From positions 12,038,001-12,102,000 of the forward strand of contig NC_053043.1 in the NCBI RefSeq assembly GCF_003473485.1: a stretch of DNA of 64,000 nucleotides. The letters are read 5' to 3'. Positions within the stretch are counted from its first letter, which is position 1; each line of letters opens with the position of its first letter. The position numbers were made by a program, and so were the translations under genes. This stretch comes from Medicago truncatula (Eukaryota; Streptophyta; Magnoliopsida; Fabales; Fabaceae). The notes beneath the pieces are model-generated. The model saw only the letters and a list, made by a program, of their open reading frames with translations, made no database searches and had not been told where the DNA came from. Below, one piece after another: positions 47,145 through 59,359 of this stretch.

Positions 47145-48637
47145 GAATACGTTGTTGGTAGGTTTTCTTCTTGCTTGACCCTTTTTACTGTCGTCGAAAC
47201 CCTAACCGAAACGGAATATATGCAGTTTTTCAAATACAATTACTTTTCTAATATAATATTATTTTTTTTTGTAAGGATTGTTCCATGTTGTTTGATTTGC
47301 TTACAAATACAATACAATATTATCCATAAAAAAATACAATACAATATTATGTCATTATATTTTTTTTTAATCGGGATCCGTTGACACCAGGTGTAAGTCA
47401 AAAGACTTACACCAAATCTCAACCATTAAATCAAATTCATCAAATTCATCCAATGGTTCACAAGTAACACACTGAAAGCTAAAAACACTCACCTAACTAA
47501 ATCTGTTTTTCTATCTCATATTTTTTTCACTCTCGCCGCCACTATCAACGTGATCAAACGTTTTCTTTCCTTTCCTGCACTCGCCAGAACTTATTATACC
47601 ATTGACATAGTTGCAAATTAGATCCAAATTCAAATTTTTAATTGACGGAACATTGCTTTTTTGCATTGCTTATAGTTTTAATACTCCATAACCATAATCA
47701 ATCACTCATGTGCAGTTTTGTATTTTGACGGTACGTAGTTATGTTTATTTCCAGATGTTTCAAAACGGACGTAGATTCATCCCAATGAAAAGCAAAGAAA
47801 GATATCATGTGCTTTTTTTTTGACAAAAGATATCATGTGCTTGTCTTACGGAATTTTATTTTGGACGGTTTGTTGGCCAGATCCTGCCTTTTTTTTATTT
47901 TTATTTATTTATGTAAATTAGATATTCTTTGCGCACAACAACAGACATTATTCTTTCCCTACAAAAAACAGACATTATTCCTTGCCACCTAAACTCAGTT
48001 GGTAATGACAATGCATAATATATAGGTTTGGGATTCAAAATAACTTAAAGGACTTACGTGTGATCAAAATAACCTAAAGGATTAAATCGAAAACGTTTAC
48101 AAATTTAAAAGACTTGTGTGTGACCAATAACTTAAAGAATTAATTTGTTACAAACCTGAAACTTAAATGACCCATGATGTAATTTAGCCAAACAATTAAT
48201 AATTTGAGATAGTGTGATGTGAATTAAAAAAAAAAAAAAACAGAGTGGGTGTCTCACATAAAATAAAATACACACATTAGTAGTGTTTGAATTGCGATAT
48301 TTAATTTTTAATATTTGTAATTGATAATGATAAAAATAATAGTAATTATTATTTTTATTCGTGGATATCACTTCCCATAAATTTAACTTATGTTGATTGT
48401 GATAAGAATAAGAATTCAACCGAATTTTCTATCTTTCCTTCATTTACATCCAATGAGTTTGTTTCTTATTTTTTTTTTGGTGAATTGGTTTGTTTCTTAT
48501 TGATCTTGGAAATATTTGTAAAATTAGGCCTATGATAATTTTAAATACAATTTTCAAATATATTTCAAAACTGCATATATTTTGTTTTACGAGTGGATGG
48601 CCATATTTGTAAAATTAGGCCTATGACAATTTTCAAA
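47145..48637. other. Gene-free AT-rich spacer
   Basis: No gene is seen. A perfect hairpin ggtgtaagtc-aaaa-gacttacacc lies at 47390-47413. A truncated SINE-like A-box (ctaaactcagttggtaatg) is at about 47990. Several A/T runs are present. Confidence 0.5.
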
Positions 48638-49041
48638 TGACAAATTTTATGGTACACCCAAAAATTTGAATGTACCGATATATCAAATTGTTAAATTAAT
48701 AATTAAATGAGTTGTTTTTTTGAAGAAAAATTATTGTTTTTTTATCATTGACAATTATAATAATTAAATCTTATTTACCAAAAACGTCAACGAAATAAAA
48801 TTTACTTTTTTTTTTAATTTTTATTACTTATAACAAAGAATATTGATTATTTTTTATGAGAGAATGATAAAAATTAAATACTTTTAAACAACGAAATGAT
48901 GTTTTCTCTTATAAAATGATGTTTTCTAAAATATAAATATTGATAATAACTCTTTATTTCATAAAATGATCGTTAAATTATAAATTTTTAAAATAGAAGT
49001 ACCGATACACCTCAATTTGTGAGGTGTACCGTAGAAGTTCC
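48638..49041. mobile_element. Mutator-type MITE, copy 2 (GGTACAC family), 9-bp TSD
   Basis: The ends are tgacaaattttatggtacac and gtgtaccgtagaagttcc. A perfect 9-bp duplication attttcaaa lies at 48629-48637 and 49042-49050. The interior is colinear with 32472-32856 in reverse orientation. Confidence 0.85.
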
Positions 49042-49859
49042 ATTTTCAAATACAATTACTTTTCAAATATTTGTTTCTTATATGTCATTAAATTTAGGAA
49101 TTCTTAAGTTTTACGAGTGAAATATGATGCAAAAACAAAGTATATGCCCCGTGGTCTTACAACATATGGCCATCCAAATTACAAAATGAAGGGATTACGG
49201 CTATATAACGTGGCGTTACGTGCAACCTTGATCCCTGCTGTGAAATGTACTGGTTTTTATCCTTTTATTCATTCTCACACTTTTGCACCATTCTTGATCA
49301 CCATCTCAACATGATATATCTTGTAAGTTGTAATGCTTGAATTCCTCACTTTTAGCTAAATATCTTCACTTTCCTCCACAATCATTGCTATAGATGAAAA
49401 ACAAACAAAATTAGTAACTTTATTCTAAAATAACGAATAAAACAAACCTTAAAAAGAGGTAGAAATCCAAACTCTCTAACTTTCCCCTACTTGAATCTTT
49501 GCTTATCCTCGAACAATTGATTTGGATGAGAAATATTTGACAAACATTCCTCATGATTACAAAACATAATTGGGAAGCTCAAGCACTTGTGTAGAAATTG
49601 GGACAAGGAGAATGAGCTAAATATTAGCAATTCAAGTCAAAGTTAGAGGCTTAGGCTCCTTAAAAACACAAAACTCACATCAATCGGGCACTCATCTCAC
49701 AAATTCTCTCAATAATGTTTATGGAGAGGTTTGCATTCACAACAATGTTTTTCATAAAAGACTAAACCCTACTATAAACTTGACTATAAACCTACATTCG
49801 CACTATTCCTCTTCTGAAAGCAAGCATGAAAAAATGATACCTAAGCAAAACAAAAGAGG

Positions 49860-51420
49860 AAATAGTGACTTTAGTCACTAACTTTGAACCTCGTTGTCAC
49901 AAAGGACACTGACTTAAGATTAAATATAAAGTAGTCCTTGAATGAACACTTTCATTATTAGTTTAGTCTTTGGTGTTAAAAACTTATGTTAGCTGATGAT
50001 TTGGCAAATGTTTTATGCTTACAAAGTGCATGAGATGTCACAGGGACTAAAGTGAAAATAGAAAATAGTAATTTTGGTCTCTCAACCGAAAACCAATATC
50101 CCCAAATTGAATATCAAATCTCTAAATTCCTAAATCCCGAATTTAATCCCCAAATCACTAAATCCCTAAATCTCATCTAATTTCCTATTTTGTTCAAAAT
50201 TAAATATTCCATTAAACACCAAAATTGAATTACATGATGATGGGCGTTGGTGCAAACTTGTCCCAACAAAGTGTTGCTCATTCATCAAGAACTGGGTTAC
50301 CTTCCCCAATCAAGTTGTCATGAGCATATAGAATAAACAAACATAAAACATTAAAATGGTCATTAAGATCCATGACTATGCATACTCACTGTCAGTTCGG
50401 TCGCTAATAGTAAATACTTAATGTCACTAAGGTCCATGATAGTAAACACTTACAGGCACAAAGTGACAGCATCACAGCCACATATAAAAATATTCACTAC
50501 TATAAATAATATGTGCATTTTGCATCATTGATTTGCATTCTTCATCCTTGCATATAACTCTGCACCTTTGTTTGTCATTTTTCAACCACCTTATATCTCT
50601 TCCATGGTATACAGTGTAGTTCCTCACAACTTCTTTGAATAAATTCCATTCCTAGTTCCAAGTGTACCTGACAAACTTTGCATTTGAATTAAGCTGAAGG
50701 AAAACTTGTCTTCCATTTCTATTACCTTCATCATCGATACTAATATGGCTCCTTAGTTCTTCAGAATGGTAACTGTCATTGTCAGGAAAATCATTCTCAG
50801 CAACATTCTCTTCAACATCAGTACTCATGGTTTGTTAGGGACCTTAGTGACAGTAAGTGTTTACTGTCAGGAACCTAACTGATAGTAAGTATGCACAATC
50901 ATAGACCTAAATGACAATTTTAGTGTTTTCTTATTTATTCTATATGCTCAGAACGACTTCATTGAGGAAGATGACACTGTTGTTGACGAATGAGCAACAC
51001 TTTGTTGGGAGGAGTTTGTACTAACATCCATCATCATGTAATTCGATTTTGATGTTTAATGTAAATTTGATTTTGAACAAAAGAGATAATTAGATGAGAT
51101 TTATGAATTTGATATTTAGGGATTAAGGAATTGAATTTGGGATTTAGGGATTGAAGATTCAATTTGGGGATATTGGTTTTCGGTTAAGGGACCAAAACGA
51201 CAATTTTCTTCTTTAACTTTAGTCGATGTGACCCCTCATGCCTCTTGTCAGCACAAAACATTTGTCACATCATCCGCTAACAGAAGTTTTCAATGCTAGA
51301 GACTATACTGATAATGGAAGTGCATATTCAAGGACTATTTTATATTTAATCATGAGTTAAAAACTTTTGTGAGAACGAGTGCAGAGTCGAAGATTAAAGT
51401 GATCATTTAATCCAAAACAA
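49860..51420. mobile_element. Mutator-like element A with ~600-bp terminal inverted repeats
   Basis: The left arm (49860-50455) and right arm (50825-51420) are inverted copies, for example 'ccaatatccccaaattgaat' on the left and its complement near 51165, and 'caacaaagtgttgctcattc' near 50263 against its complement near 50995. The ~370-bp centre encodes only part of a transposase N-terminus. No catalytic DDE region is present, so it is non-autonomous. A target duplication could not be fixed. Confidence 0.8.
50456..50828 (-). pseudogene. MuDR-type transposase N-terminal fragment (MULE A)
   Basis: The minus strand from the ATG at 50828 encodes an acidic leader (ENDFPDNDSYHSEELRSH) and, in a shifted frame, YHGRDIRWLKNDKQRCR and CKDEECKSMM, the pattern of the MuDR N-terminal DNA-binding domain (F-x-x-A/T-V-x-x-Y ... 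K-N-D-K-x-R-x-x-x-x-C). A stop and frameshift are present. Confidence 0.75.
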
Positions 51421-51574
51421 AATGAGGCCTTAAATAAAGAAATCATTTTTAATAAATATGGATACCAATTAAAGTAAAGACTTTTTTTTGGACAAATTAA
51501 AGTAAAGACTTAACCACCTATTAGATTTAATTGAGCATTTACATTTGATCTTAACCGTATGGAGACTAAACCAC

Positions 51575-51636
51575 CTATAAAACAAGTTTTGTGCAAAAAA
51601 ATGAAAGAAAGAAGAAACGGAAAAACCCTAAACCCT
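51575..51636 (+). promoter_or_regulatory. Core promoter and telo-box leader of F-box copy 2
   Basis: CTATAAAA (51575-51582) is a TATA box and AAACCCTAAACCCT (51623-51636) precedes the ATG. The TATA box lies downstream of the upstream in-frame ATG at 51559, so 51640 is the first plausible start. Confidence 0.6.
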
Positions 51637-51639
51637 ACA

Positions 51640-53476
51640 ATGGCGAGTGATGTTCTTCCTTCAGAAATACTCACCGAAATCTTCTCCCGCTTACCTCCAC
51701 AATCACTTCTCCGATTCCGCTCAACTTCAGAATCGCTTAAATCCATAATCGATTCTCACAACTTCACCAACCTTCATCTAAAAAATTCTCTCAATCTCAA
51801 CCTTATCCTCGGCCACAAAACCAATCTCTTCCACCTCCATTTCCCTAATCTAACCACCGCCATCCCACTCAACCACCCTCTGTCCAACGCCAACGGCATC
51901 AAACTCTTCGGTTCATGTAACGGCCTCCTCTGCATTTCCTCCAAAGCCGAAATCACTTTCTGGAACCCTAACATCCGTAAACATCGGATTATCCCTAATC
52001 TCCCTATTCCTATTCCTCAATCTGAGACCAAAGCCCACTACGCCTTATTCACTTACGGATTCGGCTTTGATCCTTTATCCTCCGACTACAAGCTTATCAG
52101 AATCTCTTGGTTCATCGATTTAACAAACTTTACTTTTGATTCATATGTGAGTCTCTTCACTTCGAAAACAAACTCATGGAAAGTACTTCCTAGCATTGAG
52201 TATGTTATTTGCTATGCTCTAACCATGGGGGTTTTTGTTGAGAATTCTCTTCACTGGATGATGGTCAAGAAACCTGATGGGTTACATCAGCGTTTAATTT
52301 TCGCGTTTAACCTAACACTTGAGGTTTTCAACGAGGTTCCTTTTCCTGATGAAATAAGAGGTGAAGAGGTTATTTGTAATCGGAGTTTTGAAATTAATGT
52401 TGCTGATTTGGGAGGGTGTCTTTGTTTGATTGTGAATTATCAAACTACTAAGATTGATGTATGGGTGATGAAAGAATATGGTTGTAAAGATAGTTGGTGT
52501 AAACTTTTTACTTTGATGGGATCGTGTTTCGTTTTACCTGTGATATCTTTGATCCCTTTAGGTTATTCAAGTGATGGAAAAAAACTTTTGTTTGAGGTAA
52601 ATCATAAGAAGCTGGTTTGGTATGATTTGAAGAGTGAAGAAGTTAATTACATTGAGGGAATTCCAAATTTCGATGAAGCGATGATTTGTGTTGGAAGTCT
52701 TGTACTGCCTTCCTTCCCTGTTGAGAATTGTACGAAGAAGGAGAATCGTACAAGCAAGAGCAAGAGAAGGTACTTCTTATTGATTATGTATAAGTTAATA
52801 TCAATTCAATGGACCCATCATATGTTAATGTATTTGAATTCTTATTTTAGGACAAGGATTCTCTAATTACTTTGAAGTCTCTACCTTTGTTTATGTATAT
52901 AAGTATTTGACTCTGTGTGTATGCTGGATTTCAATGTATTTGACAATGCGTGTATGCTGGATTTCAATGTATTTGACAATGCGTGTATGCTGAATTTCAA
53001 TGCATTTGACAATGTGTGTATCCTGAATTTCAATGTATTTGAAAATATGTGTATGCTGGCTTTCGAAAGAAACAAAAGACAACAATGTATACTATGTATC
53101 AGGATTTGCAGGATTCCCTTACTTAAGAAGTAAGTTAAGTTAAAGAAATAATATTGATTGATATCAGTTGGTCTTTTCTTTTCCTTCATTAGTTGAGATC
53201 CACAGTCCGAAATTATTATTATTTTGTCAAACTTATTTCAAAATGTTGAGATTATTCCACCCTGTTGTGGTATCTGTGTATTTAAGGATAAGAATATTGT
53301 TCTGTAGAAATTTACCTTTAATGAAATTACTCCAACTCTATGTATAATTCCTTTCAAAATATTTATATTATTTATCACTATTCATCTGTGATATTGTTGA
53401 GCTTACTTTTATGAGATGCATGTATTTTTTTTACAGGGACGACTTCCTGTCCCGAGGATTTAAATTGACCTTGTAA
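51640..53476 (+). CDS. F-box/FBA protein, copy 2
   Basis: Two exons, 51640-52769 and 53437-53476, encode 389 residues. The F-box is at residues 4-45 (VLPSEILTEIFSRLPPQSLL). The FBA region has FGSCNGLLCISS, FWNPNIRKHRIIP, GFGFDPLSSDYKLIRISW and SLFTSKTNSWKVLP. It is very similar to copy 1 throughout and ends RDDFLSRGFKLTL from the small last exon. It is probably an SCF substrate receptor; the target is unknown. The intron contains a 33-bp minisatellite not expanded in copy 1. If the intron is retained the frame runs to 52866. No lesions are seen. Confidence 0.88.
52905..53062. repeat. 33-bp minisatellite in the F-box copy 2 intron
   Basis: About 4.7 units of tatttgacaatgcgtgtatg followed by ctggatttcaatg lie between the two exons. 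Copy 1 has a single unit at 34291. The unit is 11 codons long and open on both strands, but is intronic, so coding is not inferred. Confidence 0.9.
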
Positions 53477-54306
53477 GGGAGTGAAGGAAGAACCTGTTAT
53501 GTGTAGCTGAAGCAAATTTTTCTAGAGATGGAATTAGTCTTGTTGTTTTGCAGTAGGCATTAAATTGATTTGGAATGGAGCATTAACTAGTTTTAACTTT
53601 CTTCTTTAATGGTGTGAGATCACTCTTCTATATCTCATGTAAAATCTCACATGAGGAGATTCATTCTCGGCAGAACCGTGAAAGGATTGCCTACAGTGAA
53701 AGAAAGGCCCATGGAAGTGAAACAAAGATCTCAAGCCAAAATATAATATTGAAGTTTAGATACCATATGTACATGACTTCTATCTTTTCCTTTTCTTTGG
53801 TTTATCACTTGGTCTGTAATTGAAAACATCCTGCTCTAAGCAATACAAAGAAAAATGACACATATGTCTGTTTAGGTGTAAAAAAGTGTTGAAAATGGCT
53901 TATATGTCGTTATGGTGATAAAAAGTATTGGTTTTGTATGTATGCATGTTAATATGGTTTTACCATCAACGGTAACCCAACTTTTACTATCAACGATGAT
54001 TCACGCATGGATTAAGCTTCAAAACTGCATCCTTTCCTTTTTTGTCTTTAACATATAGTCACCTTTTCTTCATCAAACACACATAACATGCTTGTCGTCA
54101 TTTCGGAATACATCTGTTAATTTAATGAGGACTCACTGTTAAAATTACTAATTTTTTCCTTCATGGCACTTCGGCACTTAAGTGCCGTTGAAGTGATTGG
54201 AATTCGGCAGTTAACTAGCGTCGCCGGCCGATGGAGTGATGGGGGTAATTTCGTAAAGTACTGGTGTGTTTCATCCAACCTTAATGTGTGAACAGCAGTT
54301 TTCAAA
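53477..54306. other. 3' flank of F-box copy 2
   Basis: It matches 34653-35200 up to about 53990, then 36850-36960 (near 54005-54110), so the copy-1 sequence between (LINE remnant and spacer) is absent here. A hairpin built on the palindrome ggcacttaagtgcc is at about 54176-54189. No gene is seen. Confidence 0.6.
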
Positions 54307-55570
54307 ACTAAGAATGATTGATCACCTCAAGAGAAAAAGTAAAGATAACATTTTACAATCATATCATCTAATAGATGCTATTTAAAAATAAAATATTAAT
54401 TTTTTTTTCCAAATAAAAAAGATGTAGTTACTAACCTACATTTTCATGATTTATGGTGGGTGTAAATTAGTTTTTGATGAAGCCTATTTTTTTTCTTTCA
54501 TAAATATCCCTACTATTTCAAACTTTTTATGTGTAACTTCTAATCAATAAAAACACTATTTCAAGTAAATAATAACACTATTTAGGATAATAGCATTTCT
54601 CATGTTCCATATATAATCCCAAGTTTAGTGTAACTTCTAATCACAATCTTTTGAGTGTCTCCATAAGGATAATAGCATTTCTCCTGGTCCATATATAATC
54701 CAAGTAGTGGCAAGCCTAATCAATTCTTTTATTTCCTTACCATTCTTGCCTTTAAACATTTAGTGTTAAACTAGACCATTGACCCGTGCTAACACACGGG
54801 TCATATCGAAGGTAATATTTGACAGTAATAGATAACAAAATAGTTTCACGGTAATATTCTTAAAGGTGATCGTGATAAGCCCACAAGTGCATTGTTTTAC
54901 TGCCGTGATAAAAATATCGATATGTACGCAATATGCAGAATAGCAATTTAATTTTCAAAGATTGATTAGCAAATATAGAGAATTATGGTGGAATAAGTTT
55001 AATTTTGGTTGAAATTATGCAATAGTAAAATGTTAGGTCAAAGTTTAGGATCTGTCGCATTTCATATTGTAAAATCAAGTTTTCAAAGATGAGATGTGCT
55101 TTAATAATCTATGATTTCTTTCGGAGATACATAAAAATGCCTTGAATCAACAAGTTCTTATATTATGGAAGGATCATTGTTAATTCCCATTAAGCAGATT
55201 CATCCTAAAGAATCTCAAAAGAATCTAAACTATTCTCATGTGTCGATTCTTTTGTTCAATCTTATAAATCGGATATTAATCTTTACTTTCGCTAATCAAT
55301 CAAAATCTAAGATTATGTATATCTATAGTTCATATCTTTACGATAAGTAAGACCACCAAAATTGAATTGAATACCTGAGATTGTAATAATTTTAGAAGTT
55401 TGGGTTTAGAGAGATTCAATTGCTGGATTTCCCCTAAATCCCAAGATCACTAAGCTCTATTCACTCATGGCCATAGAAAACATGAATATGTAATAATCTA
55501 GTAAAGAAGAAAAATGGAAAAACCTGGATTGAATTTGAAGTTCCCGAATTGCAATCAAAAGAAAATCATG
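54307..55570. other. Gene-free spacer, partly duplicated from 30.2-31.2 kb
   Basis: 54307-54770 matches 30207-30703 and 54864-54920 matches 31144-31200. The phrase gacccgtgctaacacacgggtc (about 54781-54802) is a short hairpin. No gene is seen. Confidence 0.55.
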
Positions 55571-56330
55571 AAATTTAGGAATTCTAAGAAGTTTTACGAG
55601 TGAAATATGATGCAAAAACAAGTATATGCTCCGTGGTCTTACAACATATGGCCATCCAAATTACAAAATGAAGGGATTACGGCTATATAACGTGGCGTTA
55701 CGTGCAACCTTGATCCCTGCTGTGAAATGTACTGGTTTTTATCCTTTTATTCATTCTCACACTTTTGCACCATTCTTGATCACCATCTCAACATGATATA
55801 TCTTGTAAGTTGTAATGCTTGAATTCGTCACTTTTAGCTAAATTTCTTCACTTTCCTCCACAATCATTGCTATAGATGAAAAGCAAACAAAATTAGTAAC
55901 TTTATTCTAAAATAATGAATAAAACAAACCCTAAAAAGAGGTAGAAATCTAAGCTCTCTAACTCTCCCCTACTTGAATCTTTGCTTATCCTCGAACAATT
56001 ACTTTGGATGAGAAATATTTGACAAACATTCCTCATGATTACAAAACATAATTGGGAAGCTCAAGCACTTGTGTAGAAATTGGGACAAGGAGAATGAGCT
56101 AAATATTACCAATTCAAGTCAAAGTTAGAGGCCTAGGCTCCTTAAAAACCCAAAACTCACATCAATCGGGCACTCATCTCACAAATTCTCTCAATAATGT
56201 TTAAGGAGAGGTTTGCATTCACTACAATGTTTTTCATCAAAGACTAAACCTACTACAAACTTGACTATGAACCGACATTCGCAAGCAAGCATGAATACAT
56301 GATACCTAATTCAAAGCAAAACAAAAGAAT

Positions 56331-57850
56331 AAATGGTCATTTTAGTCCTTGACTTTGAACCTCGTTGTCACAAAAGTTACTGACTTAAGACTAAATACAA
56401 AGTAGTCATTGAATGAACACTTCCGTTATTAGTTTAGTCTTTGACATTAAAAACTTCTGTTATCTGATGATGTGGCAAATGTTTTGTGTTGACAAGGTGC
56501 ATGGGATGTCACACGGGACTAAAGTGAAAGTAGAAAATGGTCATTTTGGTATATGAACCAAAAATCAATATCCCCAAATTGAATATCAAATCTCTAGATT
56601 CCTAAATCCCAAATTTAATCCCCAAATCACTAAATCCCTAATCTCATCTAATTTCCTATTTTGTTCAAAATCAAATCTTCCATTAAACACCAAAATCGAA
56701 TTACTTGATGATGGGCGTTGGTGCAAACTTGTCCCAACAAAGTGTTGCTCATTCATCAAGAACTATGTCACCTTCCTCAATCAAGTTGTCATGAGCATAT
56801 AAAATAAACAAACAGAAAACATTAAAATGGTCATTAAGGTCCATGACTGTCATACTTACTATCAGTTAGGTCCCTGATAGTAAATACTTAATGTCACTAA
56901 GGTCCATGATAGTAAACACTTACAGACACAAAGTGACAGCATCACAGCCACATAAAAAAAATATTTACTACTATAAATAGTACGTACCTTTTGCATCATT
57001 GATTTGCATTCTTCATCCTTGCATATAGCTCTGCACCTTTGTTTGTCATTTTTCAACCACCTTATATCTCTTCCATGGTATAAAGTGTATTTCCTCACAG
57101 TTTCTTTGAATATATCCATAGTTTCAAATTCCATTCCTAGTTCCAAGTGAACCTGACAAACTTTGCATTTGAATTAAACCGAAGGAAACATGTCTTCCAT
57201 TTCCATCACCTTCATCATCGATGCTAATATGGCTCCTTAGTTCTTTAGAATGGTAACTGTCATTGTCGTTAGGAAAATCATTCTCAGCAACATTCTCTTC
57301 AACATCAATACTCATGGTTTGTTAGGGACCTTAGTGACAGTAAGTGTTTACTGTCAGGGACCTAAGTAAGTGTTTACTGTCAGGGACCTAACTGATAGTA
57401 TGTATGCACAATCAGAGATCTTAATGAACATTTTAGTGTTTTATGTTTGTTTATTCTATATGCGCATAACAACTTCATTGAGGAAGATGGCACCGTTCTT
57501 GACGAATGAGCAACACTTTGTTCGGACGAGTTTGCACCAACATCCATCATAATGTGATTCGATTTTGGTGTTTAATGTAAGATTTGATTTTGAATAAATG
57601 AGAGAATTAGATAAGATTTAGGGATTAAATTATGGGTTTAGGGATTGGAGATTTAATCTAGGGATATTGATTTTTGATTCAGTGACCAAAATGACCATTT
57701 TCTATTTTCACTCTCGTCCAAGTGACACCCATGTATCTTGTTAGTACAAAACATTTGTCATTTAACAGACATTTTCAACGCCGGAGACTAAACCGGAGAC
57801 AAAATAGATAATGGAAGTGCATATTCATGGACTATTTTGGATTTAATCTT
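56331..57850. mobile_element. Mutator-like element B with long terminal inverted repeats
   Basis: The duplicate of MULE A: left arm 56331-56925, right arm about 57311-57850, same centre. The left end reads aaatggtcattttagtcctt. The right arm carries a small extra tandem duplication (gtgtttactgtcagggacct, twice, 57343-57392). It lies ~150 bp upstream of the copy-3 TATA box. Confidence 0.78.
56926..57315 (-). pseudogene. MuDR-type transposase N-terminal fragment (MULE B)
   Basis: The first frame starts at 57315 (MSIDVEENVAENDFPNDNDS). After a frameshift near 57135 comes LGMEFETMDIFKETVRKYTL and YHGRDIRWLKNDKQRCR, then CKDEECKSMM. The helix-plus-zinc-knuckle-like start of a MuDR DNA-binding domain is recognisable; the catalytic part is absent. 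Confidence 0.8.
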
Positions 57851-58000
57851 GAGTCATAAACTAAGTGAAAATTTATCACAAAACAAAATAAAGCCTTAAA
57901 GAAAGAAATCATTTTCAATAAATATGTATACCAATTAAAGTAAAGACTTAATGACCTATTCGTAGATTTAATTGAGCGTTTACATTTTGATCTTAACCAC

Positions 58001-58064
58001 CTATAAAAACAAGTTTCTGTGCAAAGAAAGGAAGGAAAGAAGAAACGGAAAAACCCTAAACCCT
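58001..58064 (+). promoter_or_regulatory. Core promoter and telo-box leader of F-box copy 3
   Basis: CTATAAAA (58001-58008) and AAACCCTAAACCCT (58051-58064) are preserved as in copies 1 and 2, so transcription of the broken gene is possible. Confidence 0.5.
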
Positions 58065-58067
58065 AAA

Positions 58068-59306
58068 ATGGCGAGTGATGTTCTTCCTTCAGAAATACTC
58101 ACCGAAATCTTCTCCCGCTTACATCCACAATCACTTCTCCGATTCCGCTCAACTTCAAAATCACTTAAATCCATAATCGATTCTCACAACTTCACCAATC
58201 TTCACCTCAAAAACTCTCACAACTTCAACCTCATCCTCCGCCACAACACCAATCTCTATCAACTCCATTTCCCCAACTTAACCACCCCTCTTCCACTCCA
58301 TCATCCTCTGTCTTACACCAAGCGCATCACACTCTTTGGTTCATGTAACGGCCTCATCTGCATTTCCTCAAACACCGAAACCGCGTTCTGGAACCCTAAC
58401 ATCCGTAAACATCAGATTATCCCTAATCTCCCTGTTTCTATTCCTCAATCTGAAACCAAAATCCACTACGCCTTTTTCACTTACGGATTTGGCTTTGATC
58501 CTTTATCCTCCGACTACAAGCTTATCAGAATCTCTTGGTTCGTTGATTTACAAAACTCTACTTTTGATTCATATGTCAGACTCTTCACCTCGAAAACAAA
58601 CTCGTGGAAAGTACTTCCTAGTATAGACTATGTTCTTTGCTATGCTCTAACCATGGGAGTTTTTGTTGAGAATTCTCTTCATTGGATAACGGTGAAGAAT
58701 CCTGATGGGTTACATCCCCGTTTAATTGTCGCGTTTAACCTAACACTTGAGCTTTTCAATGAGGTTCCATTTCCTGATGAAATATGAGGTGAAGAGGTTA
58801 TTTGTAATAGTAGTTTTGAAATTTCTGTTGCTGATTTGGGAGGGTGTCTTTGTATGATTGTGAATCATCAAACTACTAAGATTGATGTATTGGTGATGAA
58901 AGAATATGGTTGTAAAGATAGTTGGTGTAAACTTTTTACTTTGGTGGAATCGTGTTTCGTTTTACCTTTGATATTTTTGAGACCTTTGGGTTATTCGAAT
59001 GATGGTAAAATGGTTTTGTTTTTGTTGGAGGTAAATCATAAGAAGCTGGTTTGGTATGATTTGAAGAGTCAAGTTAGTTATGTTGAAGGAATTCCTAATT
59101 TCGATGAAGCTATGATTTGTGTTGGAAGTCTTGTACCACCCTCCTTCCCTGTTGATAATTCTAGGAAGAAGGGGAATCATTCAAGCAAGAGCAAGAGAAG
59201 GTACTTCTTATTGATTATGTATAAGTTAATATCAATTCAATGGACCCATCATATGATATATGTAGTTAGACTCCATGTTAAAGGTCAAATTGAATTCTTA
59301 TTATAG
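58068..59306 (+). pseudogene. F-box/FBA protein, copy 3, nonsense and lost last exon
   Basis: The frame starts MASDVLPSEILTEIFSRLHP and is open for 239 codons through the F-box and the first FBA half. It stops at TGA 58785-58787, where copy 2 has AGA (...PFPDEI|R). The same frame is open again from 58788 to 59306 with no other lesion. The splice donor at 59200/59201 is intact, but the last exon is gone: after 59355 the sequence jumps to the LINE tail seen at 37807. A truncated F-box-only product is conceivable; I call it a young pseudogene. Confidence 0.88.
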
Positions 59307-59359
59307 GACAAGGATTCTCTAATTACTTTGAAGTCTCTACCTTTGTTTATGTATATAAG

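Larger units (their letters stand above)
49089..51639. repeat. Segmental duplication unit A (paired with 55571-58067)
   Basis: It is nearly identical in order to 55571-58067: the segment starting tacgagtgaaatatgatgca, a 'cctacttgaatctttgctta' segment, the whole MULE, then the F-box promoter. The offset is about 6.49 kb at the start and 6.43 kb at the F-box ATG. No conserved protein is apparent outside the MULE. Confidence 0.88.

Noticed and set aside
49117-49314. 65-codon open frame in a segment duplicated at 55.6 kb
   Set aside because: The second copy does not keep the same frame (a base is lost near 55620), so conservation is at DNA level from recent duplication and not coding constraint.
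51559-51639. Upstream in-frame start of F-box copy 2
   Set aside because: It lies upstream of the TATA box and is not shared in sequence with copy 1, so the ATG at 51640 was preferred.
52915-53133. Repeat peptide frame in the F-box copy 2 intron
   Set aside because: Created by a 33-bp minisatellite whose length is a multiple of three; no start context or conservation in copy 1.
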